From Actinobacteria bacterium RBG_16_68_21 (GTDB lineage: Bacteria; Actinomycetota; Acidimicrobiia; Spongiisociales; UBA11373), in NCBI GenBank assembly GCA_001767695.1, contig MELR01000010.1:1-39960 (forward strand): a DNA stretch of 39,960 bases, in the 5' to 3' direction. Every line of letters starts with the position of its first letter. The first letter of the stretch is position 1. Both the position numbers and the translations under genes were made by a program. Under the pieces are notes generated by a model that saw only the letters and a program-made list of their open reading frames with translations, did no database searches and was not told the origin of the DNA. This document shows positions 18,099-27,746 of this stretch, in pieces.

Positions 18099-18266
18099 GC
18101 TGCCCGCTTCCCGCTGCCGGCTACCCGCAAGAAGGTTGCCCGTTTCCGGTTTCCAGTTTCCAGCAAGAGGCGGCCGAACCGGATTTCGCTCATCGCCCAT
18201 CGCGGACCTTGCCAATTGCCAATTGCGCCTCACGAACAACGAACAACGAACTACGAACTACGAAGG
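18099..18266. repeat. Mosaic of several heptamer-period tandem repeats
   Basis: gctgccc gcttccc gctgccg gctaccc; cgtttcc ggtttcc agtttcc; tcatcgc ccatcgc; gccaatt gccaatt; acgaaca acgaaca acgaact acgaact. Confidence 0.85.
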
Positions 18267-19021
18267 TGCGCCCTCACCCACCCGATGTCCGCCGTTTGCT
18301 CTTCGCTGCCTCCCGGGGTTTCCACCAGGATCGGGCAATCGACCGCAGAGACCACCGCGCCGAGCAGTTCCTCCGGGATCTCGCCTTCCGTCAGGTTGGC
18401 ATGACGATCGCGGTGGCTGCCGAGAGGGTCGCGAGAGTCGTTGAGGTGGACGAGATCCACCGCGCCGGTCATCTCGGTGACCCGGGCGACGAGGGTGGCG
18501 AGATCCTCACCCGCCGCCCAGGCATGGCACGTGTCGAGGCACACCCCTACGTTGTGGTTGCCGATCTCCTCCCACAGCAGGCGGTACCCACTCACATCCC
18601 GCAATACGGCGTTGCCGCCGCCGGCGGTGTTCTCCAGGAGGATCGGCACCGAGATGTCCACCGAGTCGAGTGCCTTCCGCCATCGCTCGATTCCGACCGC
18701 GACTTCCTCTTCGTCTCCGACGTGCCCGCCGTGGACGATCACGCCGGCAGCGCCGACGGCTGACGCCGCCGCCAGGGTGTCCGCCAGGATCTTGCGACTC
18801 GGTATCCGAATCCGGTTGTTGGGAGAGGCCACGTTCACCAGGTAAGGGGCATGGACGTACAGCCGGATCGGCGAGGCGACGAGGTCGGCGGCATCGTCGC
18901 GCGGCAGCGGCGCCTTCCAGGATTGCGGGCTGGACAAGAAGGTCTGCACGGCGTCGGCACCGCGGGACGCTGCTTCCGCAAGCGGATCGGCCGATGGCAC
19001 GTGGGCCCCCACCAGATTCAC
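18251..19021 (-). CDS. nfo: Endonuclease IV-like AP endonuclease
   Basis: VNLVGAHVPSADPLAEAASRGADAVQTFLSSPQSWK...IVHGGHVG...ILLENTAGGG...GVCLDTCHAWAAGEDL...VHLNDSRDPLGSHRDRHANLTEGEIP...ILVETPGG; GTG start. Confidence 0.93.
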   Translation of the reverse strand: MNLVGAHVPSADPLAEAASRGADAVQTFLSSPQSWKAPLPRDDAADLVASPIRLYVHAPYLVNVASPNNRIRIPSRKILADTLAAASAVGAAGVIVHGGHVGDEEEVAVGIERWRKALDSVDISVPILLENTAGGGNAVLRDVSGYRLLWEEIGNHNVGVCLDTCHAWAAGEDLATLVARVTEMTGAVDLVHLNDSRDPLGSHRDRHANLTEGEIPEELLGAVVSAVDCPILVETPGGSEEQTADIGWVRAHLRSS

Positions 19022-19632
19022 AGCTCGCCGCCTTCCGGCTGCACCCTCCCGGTCAGTTGGTCGAGCAGTGGTGCAACCTGATGCGCCGGCATGTCCCACT
19101 CGTCGGCGTACAGGTGGAGCCACGGAGGGTCCGCCTCTCCCCCGGCCGGATTCCCCGGCACCAGGTCGGGATCGTCGAAATGCAGCGACAGAACCGAGAC
19201 GTTGGTGCCGTCGTCGTCGCGGAGCCCCGAGCGGACCTCGACCACGTTGTCCCAGGGAAACAGCCGCGGGGGATGCCCTGGTCCGTCGACCCGCACCGAC
19301 AGTCCCTCCCGATCGGCCCGCAGGATCACCGTGGGTCGGATCAGCTCCTTGAGCGACCAACCCATGGCCGCCACACCCCCGGCGAGGAGGGCCGATCCGA
19401 GCACGACGTCACGTCGTCGCTGGGCCTGACCGTCGGCGCTGAGCTGTCGCACGGTGATGTCGACGACTCCCTTCGACCCATCGTCGGTCGAGCCGACCAC
19501 CTGGCTGGTGGTGTCCGGCTCGGGAAACCAGCGATGGGAGACGAGCATGTCCACGGCCAGCAGGATCGCCGGAACGGCGAGGGCGGCATAGCCCAGCATG
19601 CGAAGCGGGGAACGGGCGACCGAGACGTTCAT
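19018..19632 (-). CDS. PH-domain-like membrane protein, unknown function
   Basis: N-terminal TM, second hydrophobic segment, then PTVILRADREGLSVRVDGPGHPPRLFPWDNVVEVRSG (bacterial PH-like); overlaps nfo GTG start. Confidence 0.5.
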   Translation of the reverse strand: MNVSVARSPLRMLGYAALAVPAILLAVDMLVSHRWFPEPDTTSQVVGSTDDGSKGVVDITVRQLSADGQAQRRRDVVLGSALLAGGVAAMGWSLKELIRPTVILRADREGLSVRVDGPGHPPRLFPWDNVVEVRSGLRDDDGTNVSVLSLHFDDPDLVPGNPAGGEADPPWLHLYADEWDMPAHQVAPLLDQLTGRVQPEGGEL

Positions 19633-19694
19633 CGTCAAGCACTGTATCGAGCGGACGGCTCGGCCCGGGCTCCCCACGCCCAGGAACCCAACGC

Positions 19695-19729
19695 GGCGAG
19701 GCGGCCATCCGGTGGATGGCCGCCTCGCC
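19695..19729. terminator. Hairpin with 16-bp perfect arms between convergent/adjacent units
   Basis: ggcgaggcggccatcc-ggt-ggatggccgcctcgcc. Confidence 0.65.
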
Positions 19730-19816
19730 GGTCAGGGAGGAAACGCAATACGCCTCGGAGGCGGTACCTATCGAATCGGCACCGGCCGTCGCGCCTTGAG
19801 CGGAATGCGGGGGCGA

Positions 19817-22800
19817 TCAGCGCCTTCCGGAGACCCGCCAGATGGCCAAGTCCCATCTCCGCTCGCGGCGGTGGCCGTCCACGAGGACCGCCGCACCGAG
19901 GAGGAGCAACACGGCGGCGGCGATGAGGAACTGGTCGGCGGCGATGCCGGTAAAGGGCAGGGCTGCCTCGAGCTCGAACCCGAAATCGGCGGTCAGCACC
20001 GCGTTGCCCGCGGTCAGGTCGATCGTCATCACGGTCGGCGTGGTGGCGTGCGTCGCCGCTCCGATCGTCGCCGAATCGACCTCGAGGCGATAGGACCCCG
20101 GGGGCAGCGTGGCGAACTCGTAATGGCCGAATTCATCGGTGATGACCGATGGGAAGACATAGTCGTCGGCGGTGTCGAAGACGCCGTCGGGACCCGCCCA
20201 GGTCATGGTGATCGTGGCACCGGCGAGGGTCGGTTCGTCCTCGTTCTTGTTGCCGTCGCTGTCACGGTCCTCCCACACCAGGTCGCCAACCGAAGCAGTG
20301 CCGGTGTAGCCGAAGTCCAATCCGTTCACTACGGAACCGGCGATCACCATTGCTGCGGTCCGCCCATCGACCGCGGCGTCCGGATCGATGGAGATCTCGA
20401 GGCCGGTCAGGGCCGTCTGCCTGTCGATACGGACCTCGTAGGTCCCGGGTGCGAGGTTGGCGAAGAAGTAGTGCCCCTCGCCATCGGTGACCGTCGAGTG
20501 GACGACCGCCCCACTCTGGTACAGGTCGACGGTCACTCCGGCCCGCGGCGGCTCTCCAGGGTCACGACTCGGATCGTGATCGAGGTCGAGATAGACCTGG
20601 CCCGAGATCGACCCGGGGGGCGGCCCATAGCCGATGTCGGCGGCGGGGACCGCCACGCCGGCGACCGCGGTCACGGTCTGGTGGGCGTTGGCGGTGGTCA
20701 GGTCGTATCCGGCCGGCACGGTGGCGTCCACGACCCTGACATCGACCGACCCGGGGAGGACCGTCGCCGACCAATGCCCGTTGCTGGGGGTGGTCACGGT
20801 GACCGTGCCACCGCCCCCGGAGTCGGTGACCTGGACGCCGATACCGGCCAGTCCGGGCTCACCGGGGTCCATCACCCCGTCGCGGTCGAGATCGGCAAAC
20901 ACCACACCGGTGAGCGACGACCCTGACGGGGCGAAGGCCACCGTCGCCGAATCGGACTCCTCGATGTCGTTGCCGTCCTCGTCGTCCGCCGTGACCGTGA
21001 CCGTGTCGACGTGGTCCGGGTCACCGTACCTGCCGGTCAATGCGGCCTGAAACGAGCAGGTGGCGGTCGCGCCGGCCGCGAGCGAGGACGGCAGGGTTGG
21101 GCAGGTGTTGGCGGCAACGTCGGTGTTCCCCGCATCGAGCACGTCGCCGAAGACATCATCCCAGAGGGCATCGACGGTGAGCGGCTCGACAGAGAGGTTC
21201 TCCACGGTGACCGTGAACGTCACGGTTCCGCCCGGCTCGGTCACCGACGCCGCCGAAGTGGTCTTGGTGATCGACGCAGCGGGCAGCACGTCGTCGAAGG
21301 ACACGGTCGCCGATGCCTCATCGCGGGCGACGTCGCCCTCGTCGTCGTGGCCGGTGACGGTGACGGTGTCGGTGTGATCGGGGCCCGAGGCGTCCCCGGC
21401 GACGAACGCCTCGAACGAGCAGGCGAACGCCGCCCCGGCGGCCATCGTGGTCGGCAGGGAGACGCACGAGTTGGCCGACACGTCGGGGTTTGCCACGTCG
21501 AGCAGATCCCCGAACACGTCGTCGACCAGCGAATCGATGGTGAGCGTCTCTGCGGAGGTGTTGGTGACGGTGACGTCGAACGTCACGTCGTCGCCGGGTT
21601 CGTCTACCGACGATGTCGAGGGGGCCTTGGTGACGGCGATCGTGGAAGCGGTGTCGAGGAAGAACACGGTGGCATCGTCGGAAGCCGAATCGGTGGATCC
21701 GTCGTCGTCGATCACCGACGCGAGAACGACGTCCTGATGCGGGGGACCCGAGGCGTTGCCGGGGACGAAGGCGTCGAATTGGCAGCTGAGGGCATCGCCA
21801 ACGGCAATGGCGGTACCCACGACCGGGCAGGTGTTGGCGCTCACTGCGGGGTTCCCGGCGTCGGCCAGATCACCGAACCGGTCATCGGTGAGGGCGGTGA
21901 GGGTCACATCCTCGATCGAGTCGTTGGTGACGGTCACGAAGAACGTCACCGTCTCACCGGGCTCGGTCACCCAGTCCGAGGACACGTCCTTGACGACGCT
22001 GATCGAAGGAGGAACGTCCACGACTGTGCCCTCGTCATCGGTCTCGTCGCCGGGGTTTCCCTCGGGCGTGTCCGAGGACAAGGTCGCAGTGTTGTTGATC
22101 ACCCCGTCCACGGCAGAGCCGACATCCACCGCGATGTCGAACGCCACCGAGGTCACCCCGAGGTCACCCGGCAAGCAGGTGAGCGTGCCCACCGGTCCTT
22201 CCACGCAGGACGGGTCGCTGGCCGCGGGGACGAAGGTCACCGAAGGGGGAAGCGTGTCGACGACGACCACGGCAACCGCCGCGTCGGGTCCGGCGTTGGT
22301 GACGGTGAGTGTGTAGGCCAGCCGGTCACCGGGATGGAGAGGCGTCACTTCGTCGTCGACCTTGGTGAGCGACAGGTCTGCGAGCGTTTCGGCGTAGTCG
22401 GTAGCCGAAGCAGACTGCGGGGCCGGGAACTGATCGGAGTACGTCTCCGCGGTGTTGACGAACTCGGTTGTGCCCCCGGGAATCGGCGAGTCGACCGTGA
22501 CGTCGAATGTGATCGTGAGCATGCCATCGTCCGGGATCGTCACCCCCGACACCAGATTCGGCGGCGGCCCGGCCGCAACCGGGGTGCCTGCGACGTCCGC
22601 CGCCACCGACCCGCCGACATAGCTGACCCCAACGGGCAGGGTGTCGGTCACCACCACCCCCGTCTGGGGGGTGTCTTCGCTGTTGTGGACCCGGACGGTA
22701 TAAGTGATCGGGTCGCCGGCGCCGACGACGCCGCCCCCGACCGACGACGACTTCACGATGTGGAGGGGAGGCACGTCCAGCGGCCTCCGGTTGGTCGCCG

Positions 22801-24739
22801 TCGTCGGACCGTAATCGGTGACCATGATCGCGGTGTTCACCACCTCCGACACGCCAAAGGGAATCGGGCTGTCGACCACGACCGCGAACTCCGCCACCCG
22901 CGTCGCTCCGGGGCCGATGGTTCCCACCGCCAATCCCCCGGCCGGGGAGTCGGCGTCCAGAGGCGTAGGCGAGAACGGGGCGCCGTCGTCGGGTTTGGTG
23001 GCCCCGTCGAGGATCGTCGAAGAGGCGACGTAGGAGGTCAGCGTCGGTGGGTCGTCGGTGAGCACGACATCGTCCACGGCGACGATCCCCAGGTTCTGCA
23101 TGGTCACCGTGTAGGTGATCTCATCGCCGGCATCGGCGAGTCCGTCGCCGTCCCCGTCGTCGCTGATCACGGACGACTTGGTCATGATGATCTCGGGAAA
23201 GGGCAGGATCGTTGTGCCCATGTCGAGGGCCGGGGATCCGCCGGTGTACCCCGGTCGCTGGCCCCAGGCAGCAGCGAGGCGGGTGCCGTCGAGGGTGTAG
23301 AAGCGGGCGCCGGTGAGGTCACGGTCGCCGCCGGCCGCGGAGGACTCGCTCGGCAGGTAACAGTTCGAGGTGCCGTCGTCGTAGATAGTTATCGACGCAA
23401 AGGCGGTCACGTCACACGAGAAGTCGAAGTGGTTGCCGAGCGCGTCCACCCCGGCGCCTGTCGTCGGATCCCCGTCGCGGTCCACGTAGAGGGTGGTATC
23501 CGCCGACGGGGCGAGCCACACCGGGCTGTAGTTGTTGGTGAGCCCCTCCGACCCGGGGGCATAGGGCACGATCACCGACGGGGTGGTGGCCTGACCGGGG
23601 ACCAGGGTGTAACCCCAGTCGTAGGACGAGGTGCTGCTGCCCTCGGTGGTGATCATCTGGAAGGCGTAGAACGGCTCTCCCCCCTGGCTGGTGAACCTGG
23701 CGCCGGCATCCACCGGCATCAGGTAGGACGCCTGGGCGTGGGCGCCGACCGGTACGGTGTCGATCCCGCCGCCCCCGAGAAGCACGTCGACGGTGATCCC
23801 CCCGGCTCCGGGATTGAAGAGGAAGACCCTGGTGCCGAGAGTGCCGGAATACGATCCGACCGGACTGACGCTCTGATCCGACCAGATCGCGGTCGGATAC
23901 AACTCGAAGAGCCGCGATTCATAAGTAGCCCCGATGTCCCCTGTGGTCACGTACACGGACACGGGTTGGTTGGCGGTGACGACCGCGCCGAGCAGCACGC
24001 CTCCGTTCACCACGTGGGTTTCCCCCTCGGTGAGCGAAAAAGAGGTCTCGTACGACCCATTGGCATCGAGGTCGGCCGACACCGTGGTGCCGGCGGCGGT
24101 CCCCACCACAACCAGGCCGGTGTATTCGAATACCTGGTTGAAGTCGGCGTCCTCTCCTGCCGGGATGTCGAACCGGGTGCCCGACTTGTCGATGTCGAGC
24201 ACCTGGACCCCGCCGGCGAGCAGGGTCCCGGAGTCGGAGGCGTACCCGGTCTGGGTGACGGCGATGGGGGCGGTCGAGACGATCTTGTCCCGGCCGTCGA
24301 AGTAGTTGCCGGCGCCGCGCGCCCCGCCCACGTCGACAGAGACGTTGGATGTCTGCGTCCAGACCTCACCGGCGTCCATCGGCAAGACGAGCGTCGAAGC
24401 CTGGACGGGGGACAGCGCGTCGACCTCGTAGCCGTCCTCGAAATGGTCGTAGTAGACGACATTCCCGTCGGCACCTGAGGTGATCGAGATCGTCGAGATC
24501 ACCGGACTGTCACAACACGCCGGGTCGTCGGCGATGGTGCGCAGGATGCCGATGTACTGCTGTGCCTCATACGGCGTGTAATAGGTCTGGGCAATCGCCG
24601 GGGCGGCTTGGGCCGTCCCAGGGCGGGTCGCCTGGCCGAATACCGCCACTTGTGCGGCGATCGCCACGACGGCGAGCAGCGCACGGCTGATGTGGATGCG
24701 ACGGACCCTCCGGGTTCGCGCGCCCAAGCTCGGGTACAT
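19817..24739 (-). CDS. Large repeat surface protein with DUF11-like and SdrD-B-like domains and an LPFTG sorting signal
   Basis: Signal peptide ending AQAA; repeated DUF11-like units (DxxxxTLPxxVSYV..., VTEPGxxVTFxVTVxN); three SdrD-B-like units (SLTGVVFADLDRDGVMDPGEPGLAG, SISGQVYLDLDHDPSRDPGEPPRAG, SVGDLVWEDRDSDGNKNEDEPTLAG); C-terminus LPFTG-TM-RRERRW...RR. Confidence 0.9.
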   Translation of the reverse strand: MYPSLGARTRRVRRIHISRALLAVVAIAAQVAVFGQATRPGTAQAAPAIAQTYYTPYEAQQYIGILRTIADDPACCDSPVISTISITSGADGNVVYYDHFEDGYEVDALSPVQASTLVLPMDAGEVWTQTSNVSVDVGGARGAGNYFDGRDKIVSTAPIAVTQTGYASDSGTLLAGGVQVLDIDKSGTRFDIPAGEDADFNQVFEYTGLVVVGTAAGTTVSADLDANGSYETSFSLTEGETHVVNGGVLLGAVVTANQPVSVYVTTGDIGATYESRLFELYPTAIWSDQSVSPVGSYSGTLGTRVFLFNPGAGGITVDVLLGGGGIDTVPVGAHAQASYLMPVDAGARFTSQGGEPFYAFQMITTEGSSTSSYDWGYTLVPGQATTPSVIVPYAPGSEGLTNNYSPVWLAPSADTTLYVDRDGDPTTGAGVDALGNHFDFSCDVTAFASITIYDDGTSNCYLPSESSAAGGDRDLTGARFYTLDGTRLAAAWGQRPGYTGGSPALDMGTTILPFPEIIMTKSSVISDDGDGDGLADAGDEITYTVTMQNLGIVAVDDVVLTDDPPTLTSYVASSTILDGATKPDDGAPFSPTPLDADSPAGGLAVGTIGPGATRVAEFAVVVDSPIPFGVSEVVNTAIMVTDYGPTTATNRRPLDVPPLHIVKSSSVGGGVVGAGDPITYTVRVHNSEDTPQTGVVVTDTLPVGVSYVGGSVAADVAGTPVAAGPPPNLVSGVTIPDDGMLTITFDVTVDSPIPGGTTEFVNTAETYSDQFPAPQSASATDYAETLADLSLTKVDDEVTPLHPGDRLAYTLTVTNAGPDAAVAVVVVDTLPPSVTFVPAASDPSCVEGPVGTLTCLPGDLGVTSVAFDIAVDVGSAVDGVINNTATLSSDTPEGNPGDETDDEGTVVDVPPSISVVKDVSSDWVTEPGETVTFFVTVTNDSIEDVTLTALTDDRFGDLADAGNPAVSANTCPVVGTAIAVGDALSCQFDAFVPGNASGPPHQDVVLASVIDDDGSTDSASDDATVFFLDTASTIAVTKAPSTSSVDEPGDDVTFDVTVTNTSAETLTIDSLVDDVFGDLLDVANPDVSANSCVSLPTTMAAGAAFACSFEAFVAGDASGPDHTDTVTVTGHDDEGDVARDEASATVSFDDVLPAASITKTTSAASVTEPGGTVTFTVTVENLSVEPLTVDALWDDVFGDVLDAGNTDVAANTCPTLPSSLAAGATATCSFQAALTGRYGDPDHVDTVTVTADDEDGNDIEESDSATVAFAPSGSSLTGVVFADLDRDGVMDPGEPGLAGIGVQVTDSGGGGTVTVTTPSNGHWSATVLPGSVDVRVVDATVPAGYDLTTANAHQTVTAVAGVAVPAADIGYGPPPGSISGQVYLDLDHDPSRDPGEPPRAGVTVDLYQSGAVVHSTVTDGEGHYFFANLAPGTYEVRIDRQTALTGLEISIDPDAAVDGRTAAMVIAGSVVNGLDFGYTGTASVGDLVWEDRDSDGNKNEDEPTLAGATITMTWAGPDGVFDTADDYVFPSVITDEFGHYEFATLPPGSYRLEVDSATIGAATHATTPTVMTIDLTAGNAVLTADFGFELEAALPFTGIAADQFLIAAAVLLLLGAAVLVDGHRRERRWDLAIWRVSGRR

Positions 24740-24946
24740 CTGCGTCCTCGGCTTCGTAGCGGATCTTGTCCGCGATTGACCGAGAGCATCGGAAGGTCGG
24801 TGAGGACGCTTGACAGATACCAGCGAAAGGCCAAGAGCGATCAGCGAAACCGTCGGCGGCACACCCGGGACACCAGAGAACGCCCATCGCAGGCCGAGCG
24901 CAGCGAGGCCGCTCGCGGGCTCACGCAGTGAGGCCTATCGCGGCGC

Positions 24947-25729
24947 CTACCTCCCGAACCGCCGCTCGCGTCTCGTGAAGTCGCGCAGCGCCCTGAGGAA
25001 GTCGACGCGGCGGAAACCCGGCCAGTGCACGTCCACGAAGGAGTACTCGGCGTAGGCCGCCTGCCAGAGGAGGAATCCCGACAACCGGGACTCGCCGCTG
25101 GTGCGGATCACCAGGTCGGGATCGGGGAGATCGGCGGTGTAGAGGTGGGAGGCGATCGCGGCAGCGTCGATGGCGCCGGCCAGCTCCTCCGATTGCAGGC
25201 CGTCGGCCGCCAACTTGCCCACCAGGTCACGCACTGCGTCCACGATCTCCTGGCGCCCACCGTAGGCCAGGGCGATCGTGAGCCTTCGCCCGCCGCGGGA
25301 CGATCCGGCGGCAAGCCCCTCCGCCGCCTCCCGGAGGCGATCGGGAAGAAGGTGCAGACTTCCCACGACCCCCACCCGCAGGTCGGGGCCGGCTGCCTCC
25401 CCCAGCCGGTCGAACAGGTCGATGAGCACGTCGTAGTAGGGATCAAGCTCGGCGGCGGGGCGTGCCAGGTTTTCCTGGGAGAGCAGCCAGCAGGTGAGCG
25501 CCGGCACCTCCAATTCGCGGCACCAGCCGAGGAACTCGACGAACTTGTCCATCCCCGCTCGGTAGGACGAGGCGTAGTCGGGAAGCCCGGCGAGGCGAGC
25601 GAACCGCCGGTGGCCGTCGTGGATCACACCGATGTGCCGGGGGAGTCGCCCTCGATCGAGGGACCGCAACAGATGCTTCTCGTACAGCCGGTAGAGCGGT
25701 CGAGTCAACGCGCTGCTGGTGCCGTTCAC
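24947..25729 (-). CDS. Short-chain cis-prenyltransferase (Z-isoprenyl diphosphate synthase, Rv1086-like)
   Basis: RHIGVIHDGHRRFARLAG...LLSQENLARP...DPDLVIRTSGESRLSGFLLWQAAYAEYSFVDVHWPGFRRVDFLRALRDFTRRERRFGR; GTG start. Confidence 0.92.
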   Translation of the reverse strand: MNGTSSALTRPLYRLYEKHLLRSLDRGRLPRHIGVIHDGHRRFARLAGLPDYASSYRAGMDKFVEFLGWCRELEVPALTCWLLSQENLARPAAELDPYYDVLIDLFDRLGEAAGPDLRVGVVGSLHLLPDRLREAAEGLAAGSSRGGRRLTIALAYGGRQEIVDAVRDLVGKLAADGLQSEELAGAIDAAAIASHLYTADLPDPDLVIRTSGESRLSGFLLWQAAYAEYSFVDVHWPGFRRVDFLRALRDFTRRERRFGR

Positions 25730-25748
25730 CGGGATCTGCTCCTGCGGG

Positions 25749-27338
25749 TCATCCGGACAGTCCGCAGGCGTCCGTGCCGCCGAAGAAGCCGTCCTTGAAT
25801 GCCTGGAACCGCTCGAAGGCTCCGGCCCCCGTGCCTTGTTCGCCCGGTGTCGCCGACAGCGTGAGGAATCCGGCGATACCCTCTTCGAGGTCCCCGGCGG
25901 AGAGATACAGCTCCATGGGATTCCCGTCGACGGTGAGGCCGGCGGTCCACGTCCCGCTGAGGCAGTCGGCCTGCAGTTGAGCCTCCACCCCTTCGGTGGC
26001 GAGCCCCGCCCTTGCCTGCACCGCATGCCCCCATTGCGTCGCCAGGACGAGACCTACGGCGAAGTCCCCGATCTCGGTGTAGAGGCCGGGGAACAAAGTC
26101 TCGTCGTCCCACGCCACGTAGTCGTCGGGCGGGCAATAGAACGCATTGCCCTCATAGAACGATGGATCGGCGGTAAAGCCTCCGCATGCGGGGAGCGAAC
26201 CGGATGACGGCAGGTAGGGAATCAACCGGGATACCGGGCTCCAAGCCCCTCCGAAGACCTCGGGATAGACGATGCTCCAGTACGTGTCGAGCGCGGCAGT
26301 GAGTGTTGGCGTCACCTCGGACAGGGGCAGGTCACGGCCTTGTGACGGGTCGTCGCCCGACTGGAGATCGATGAACACGACCGGGGGCTGTTGCGTCTCA
26401 TAGGTCGCGCAGCGGGCAACTCCGTCGTTGAAGCCATCGAAGAACGCGCTCAGTCGGTCGAAGGACCCGCCGTGGGCGTCGGGTCCGCCGGGAGCCGTGC
26501 CCAGTCCATCGCCGATCAGAAGGAAGCCGGCCATCGCCTCCTCCAGATCACCCGGTTCGAGTCGAAGGATGTCGCTCTCGTCGGCGGCGATCCTCCCGGT
26601 CCATGCCCCCGCGAAGCAGTCTGCCTGCAGTTCGGAAATGATCGTCGGCTGGTTGAGGGAGTCGAAGCCGTACCGGTTCTGCACGGCATGACCCCACTCG
26701 TGGGCGAGGACCAGCGCCACGGTGAAGTCGCCGAACTCCTGGAACAGAGGTGCGATGAGTCCTTCGGCGTCCCACTGGATCGTGTCGTCCTCTCCGCAGT
26801 AGAAGGCGTTCTGCTCGTACTCGCGACGCTGCATGGATCCCCCGCATTGGGGACGGTCTCCCTGGGAGATGAAGTACGGACCGAGGCCGGCCAGCGTCGG
26901 GAACTCAATCCCCCACTGCACCGGCATCATCGCGGTCCAGAACTCCTCGAGGTCGACGATGGTGGCGTTCACGATCTCCTCGACGGTGGTGATCGGCGTG
27001 AAGTCGCCACCGGCGATGGTGGTTCCCGTCGAATCCCCGCGCAGACAGATTTCGATCACCGCCTGCGCCGTGGGGTCCGAACCGATGTCGACCTCGTTCA
27101 TGGCGATGAAATCGTCGACGGTCAGCCTCGCCTGGAACTCGTCGATGGTGCAGCGACAGAACGACTCCCCCGATGTCGGGGAGCAGCCACCCAGGTAGGC
27201 GTCTACCACCTCCTGCGGGTAGGCGGCGCCCGGCCCGGCGACCGTCGTCGTCGAGGCGACAACCGGCTCGGCGGTGTCGTCACCGCAGGCGGCAAACGCC
27301 AGCGCCGTTGCCACCGCGATGGCGACCAGGCGCCTCAT
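25749..27338 (-). CDS. Lipoprotein with two tandem neutral zinc-metallopeptidase-like (YpfJ-like) domains
   Basis: Lipobox FAAC; domain 1 NAFYCGEDDTIQWD...LAHEWGHAVQNR...ELQADCFAGAW; domain 2 NAFYCPPDDYVAWD...LATQWGHAVQAR...QLQADCLSGTW. Confidence 0.85.
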   Translation of the reverse strand: MRRLVAIAVATALAFAACGDDTAEPVVASTTTVAGPGAAYPQEVVDAYLGGCSPTSGESFCRCTIDEFQARLTVDDFIAMNEVDIGSDPTAQAVIEICLRGDSTGTTIAGGDFTPITTVEEIVNATIVDLEEFWTAMMPVQWGIEFPTLAGLGPYFISQGDRPQCGGSMQRREYEQNAFYCGEDDTIQWDAEGLIAPLFQEFGDFTVALVLAHEWGHAVQNRYGFDSLNQPTIISELQADCFAGAWTGRIAADESDILRLEPGDLEEAMAGFLLIGDGLGTAPGGPDAHGGSFDRLSAFFDGFNDGVARCATYETQQPPVVFIDLQSGDDPSQGRDLPLSEVTPTLTAALDTYWSIVYPEVFGGAWSPVSRLIPYLPSSGSLPACGGFTADPSFYEGNAFYCPPDDYVAWDDETLFPGLYTEIGDFAVGLVLATQWGHAVQARAGLATEGVEAQLQADCLSGTWTAGLTVDGNPMELYLSAGDLEEGIAGFLTLSATPGEQGTGAGAFERFQAFKDGFFGGTDACGLSG

Positions 27339-27697
27339 CGCCACCGCCCCCTCCAACCCCGCCACGGGCCCGGCCGCGGCGCCGTGTCCAGGATCCGGGT
27401 CGCCGGCAGCGAGGTCTCGAGCACGGCGTCGAGGCGTTCCACCAGCCACTGATCAAACGGGTCCGACGACGACCGCAGGCTCGCCAGGGCCGCCTCGGGA
27501 TCGTGCGCCTCGGTGAACACCACCGCGAGGGATTCGCGGTCGCGTTCCACCAGCGAGACCACCTGGCGGGTCACGCCCCGCCGACGTTGCGATTGGGCCC
27601 ACTCGACGCGGCGGGCGCCCATCAGCTCGGCGTGCAGCGCCCGCCACTCGTCCGCTTTGCCCGGCGCAATCGGGGTGAGGCTGAGAACCGCCGCCAC
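27335..27697 (-). CDS. Small conserved hypothetical protein (possibly DUF6176/ABM-like)
   Basis: 120 aa; stop overlaps the metallopeptidase ATG by 4 bp (ATGA). Confidence 0.55.
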   Translation of the reverse strand: MAAVLSLTPIAPGKADEWRALHAELMGARRVEWAQSQRRRGVTRQVVSLVERDRESLAVVFTEAHDPEAALASLRSSSDPFDQWLVERLDAVLETSLPATRILDTAPRPGPWRGWRGRWR

Positions 27698-27746
27698 GAG
27701 ACCTCCAGGGAGTACGGGCTGGAAACAGTAGCGAGGCCCTCAGATA

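Noticed and set aside
21011-24478. 1155-aa plus-strand ORF opposite the surface protein
   Set aside because: Arg/Gly/His/Val-rich translation with no recognisable domains; antisense artefact of high-GC codon usage in the real minus-strand gene.
24740-24862. Extended N-terminus of the surface protein (24740-24862)
   Set aside because: Residues before MYPSLGARTRR lack signal-peptide character; start at 24739 precedes a proper signal sequence.
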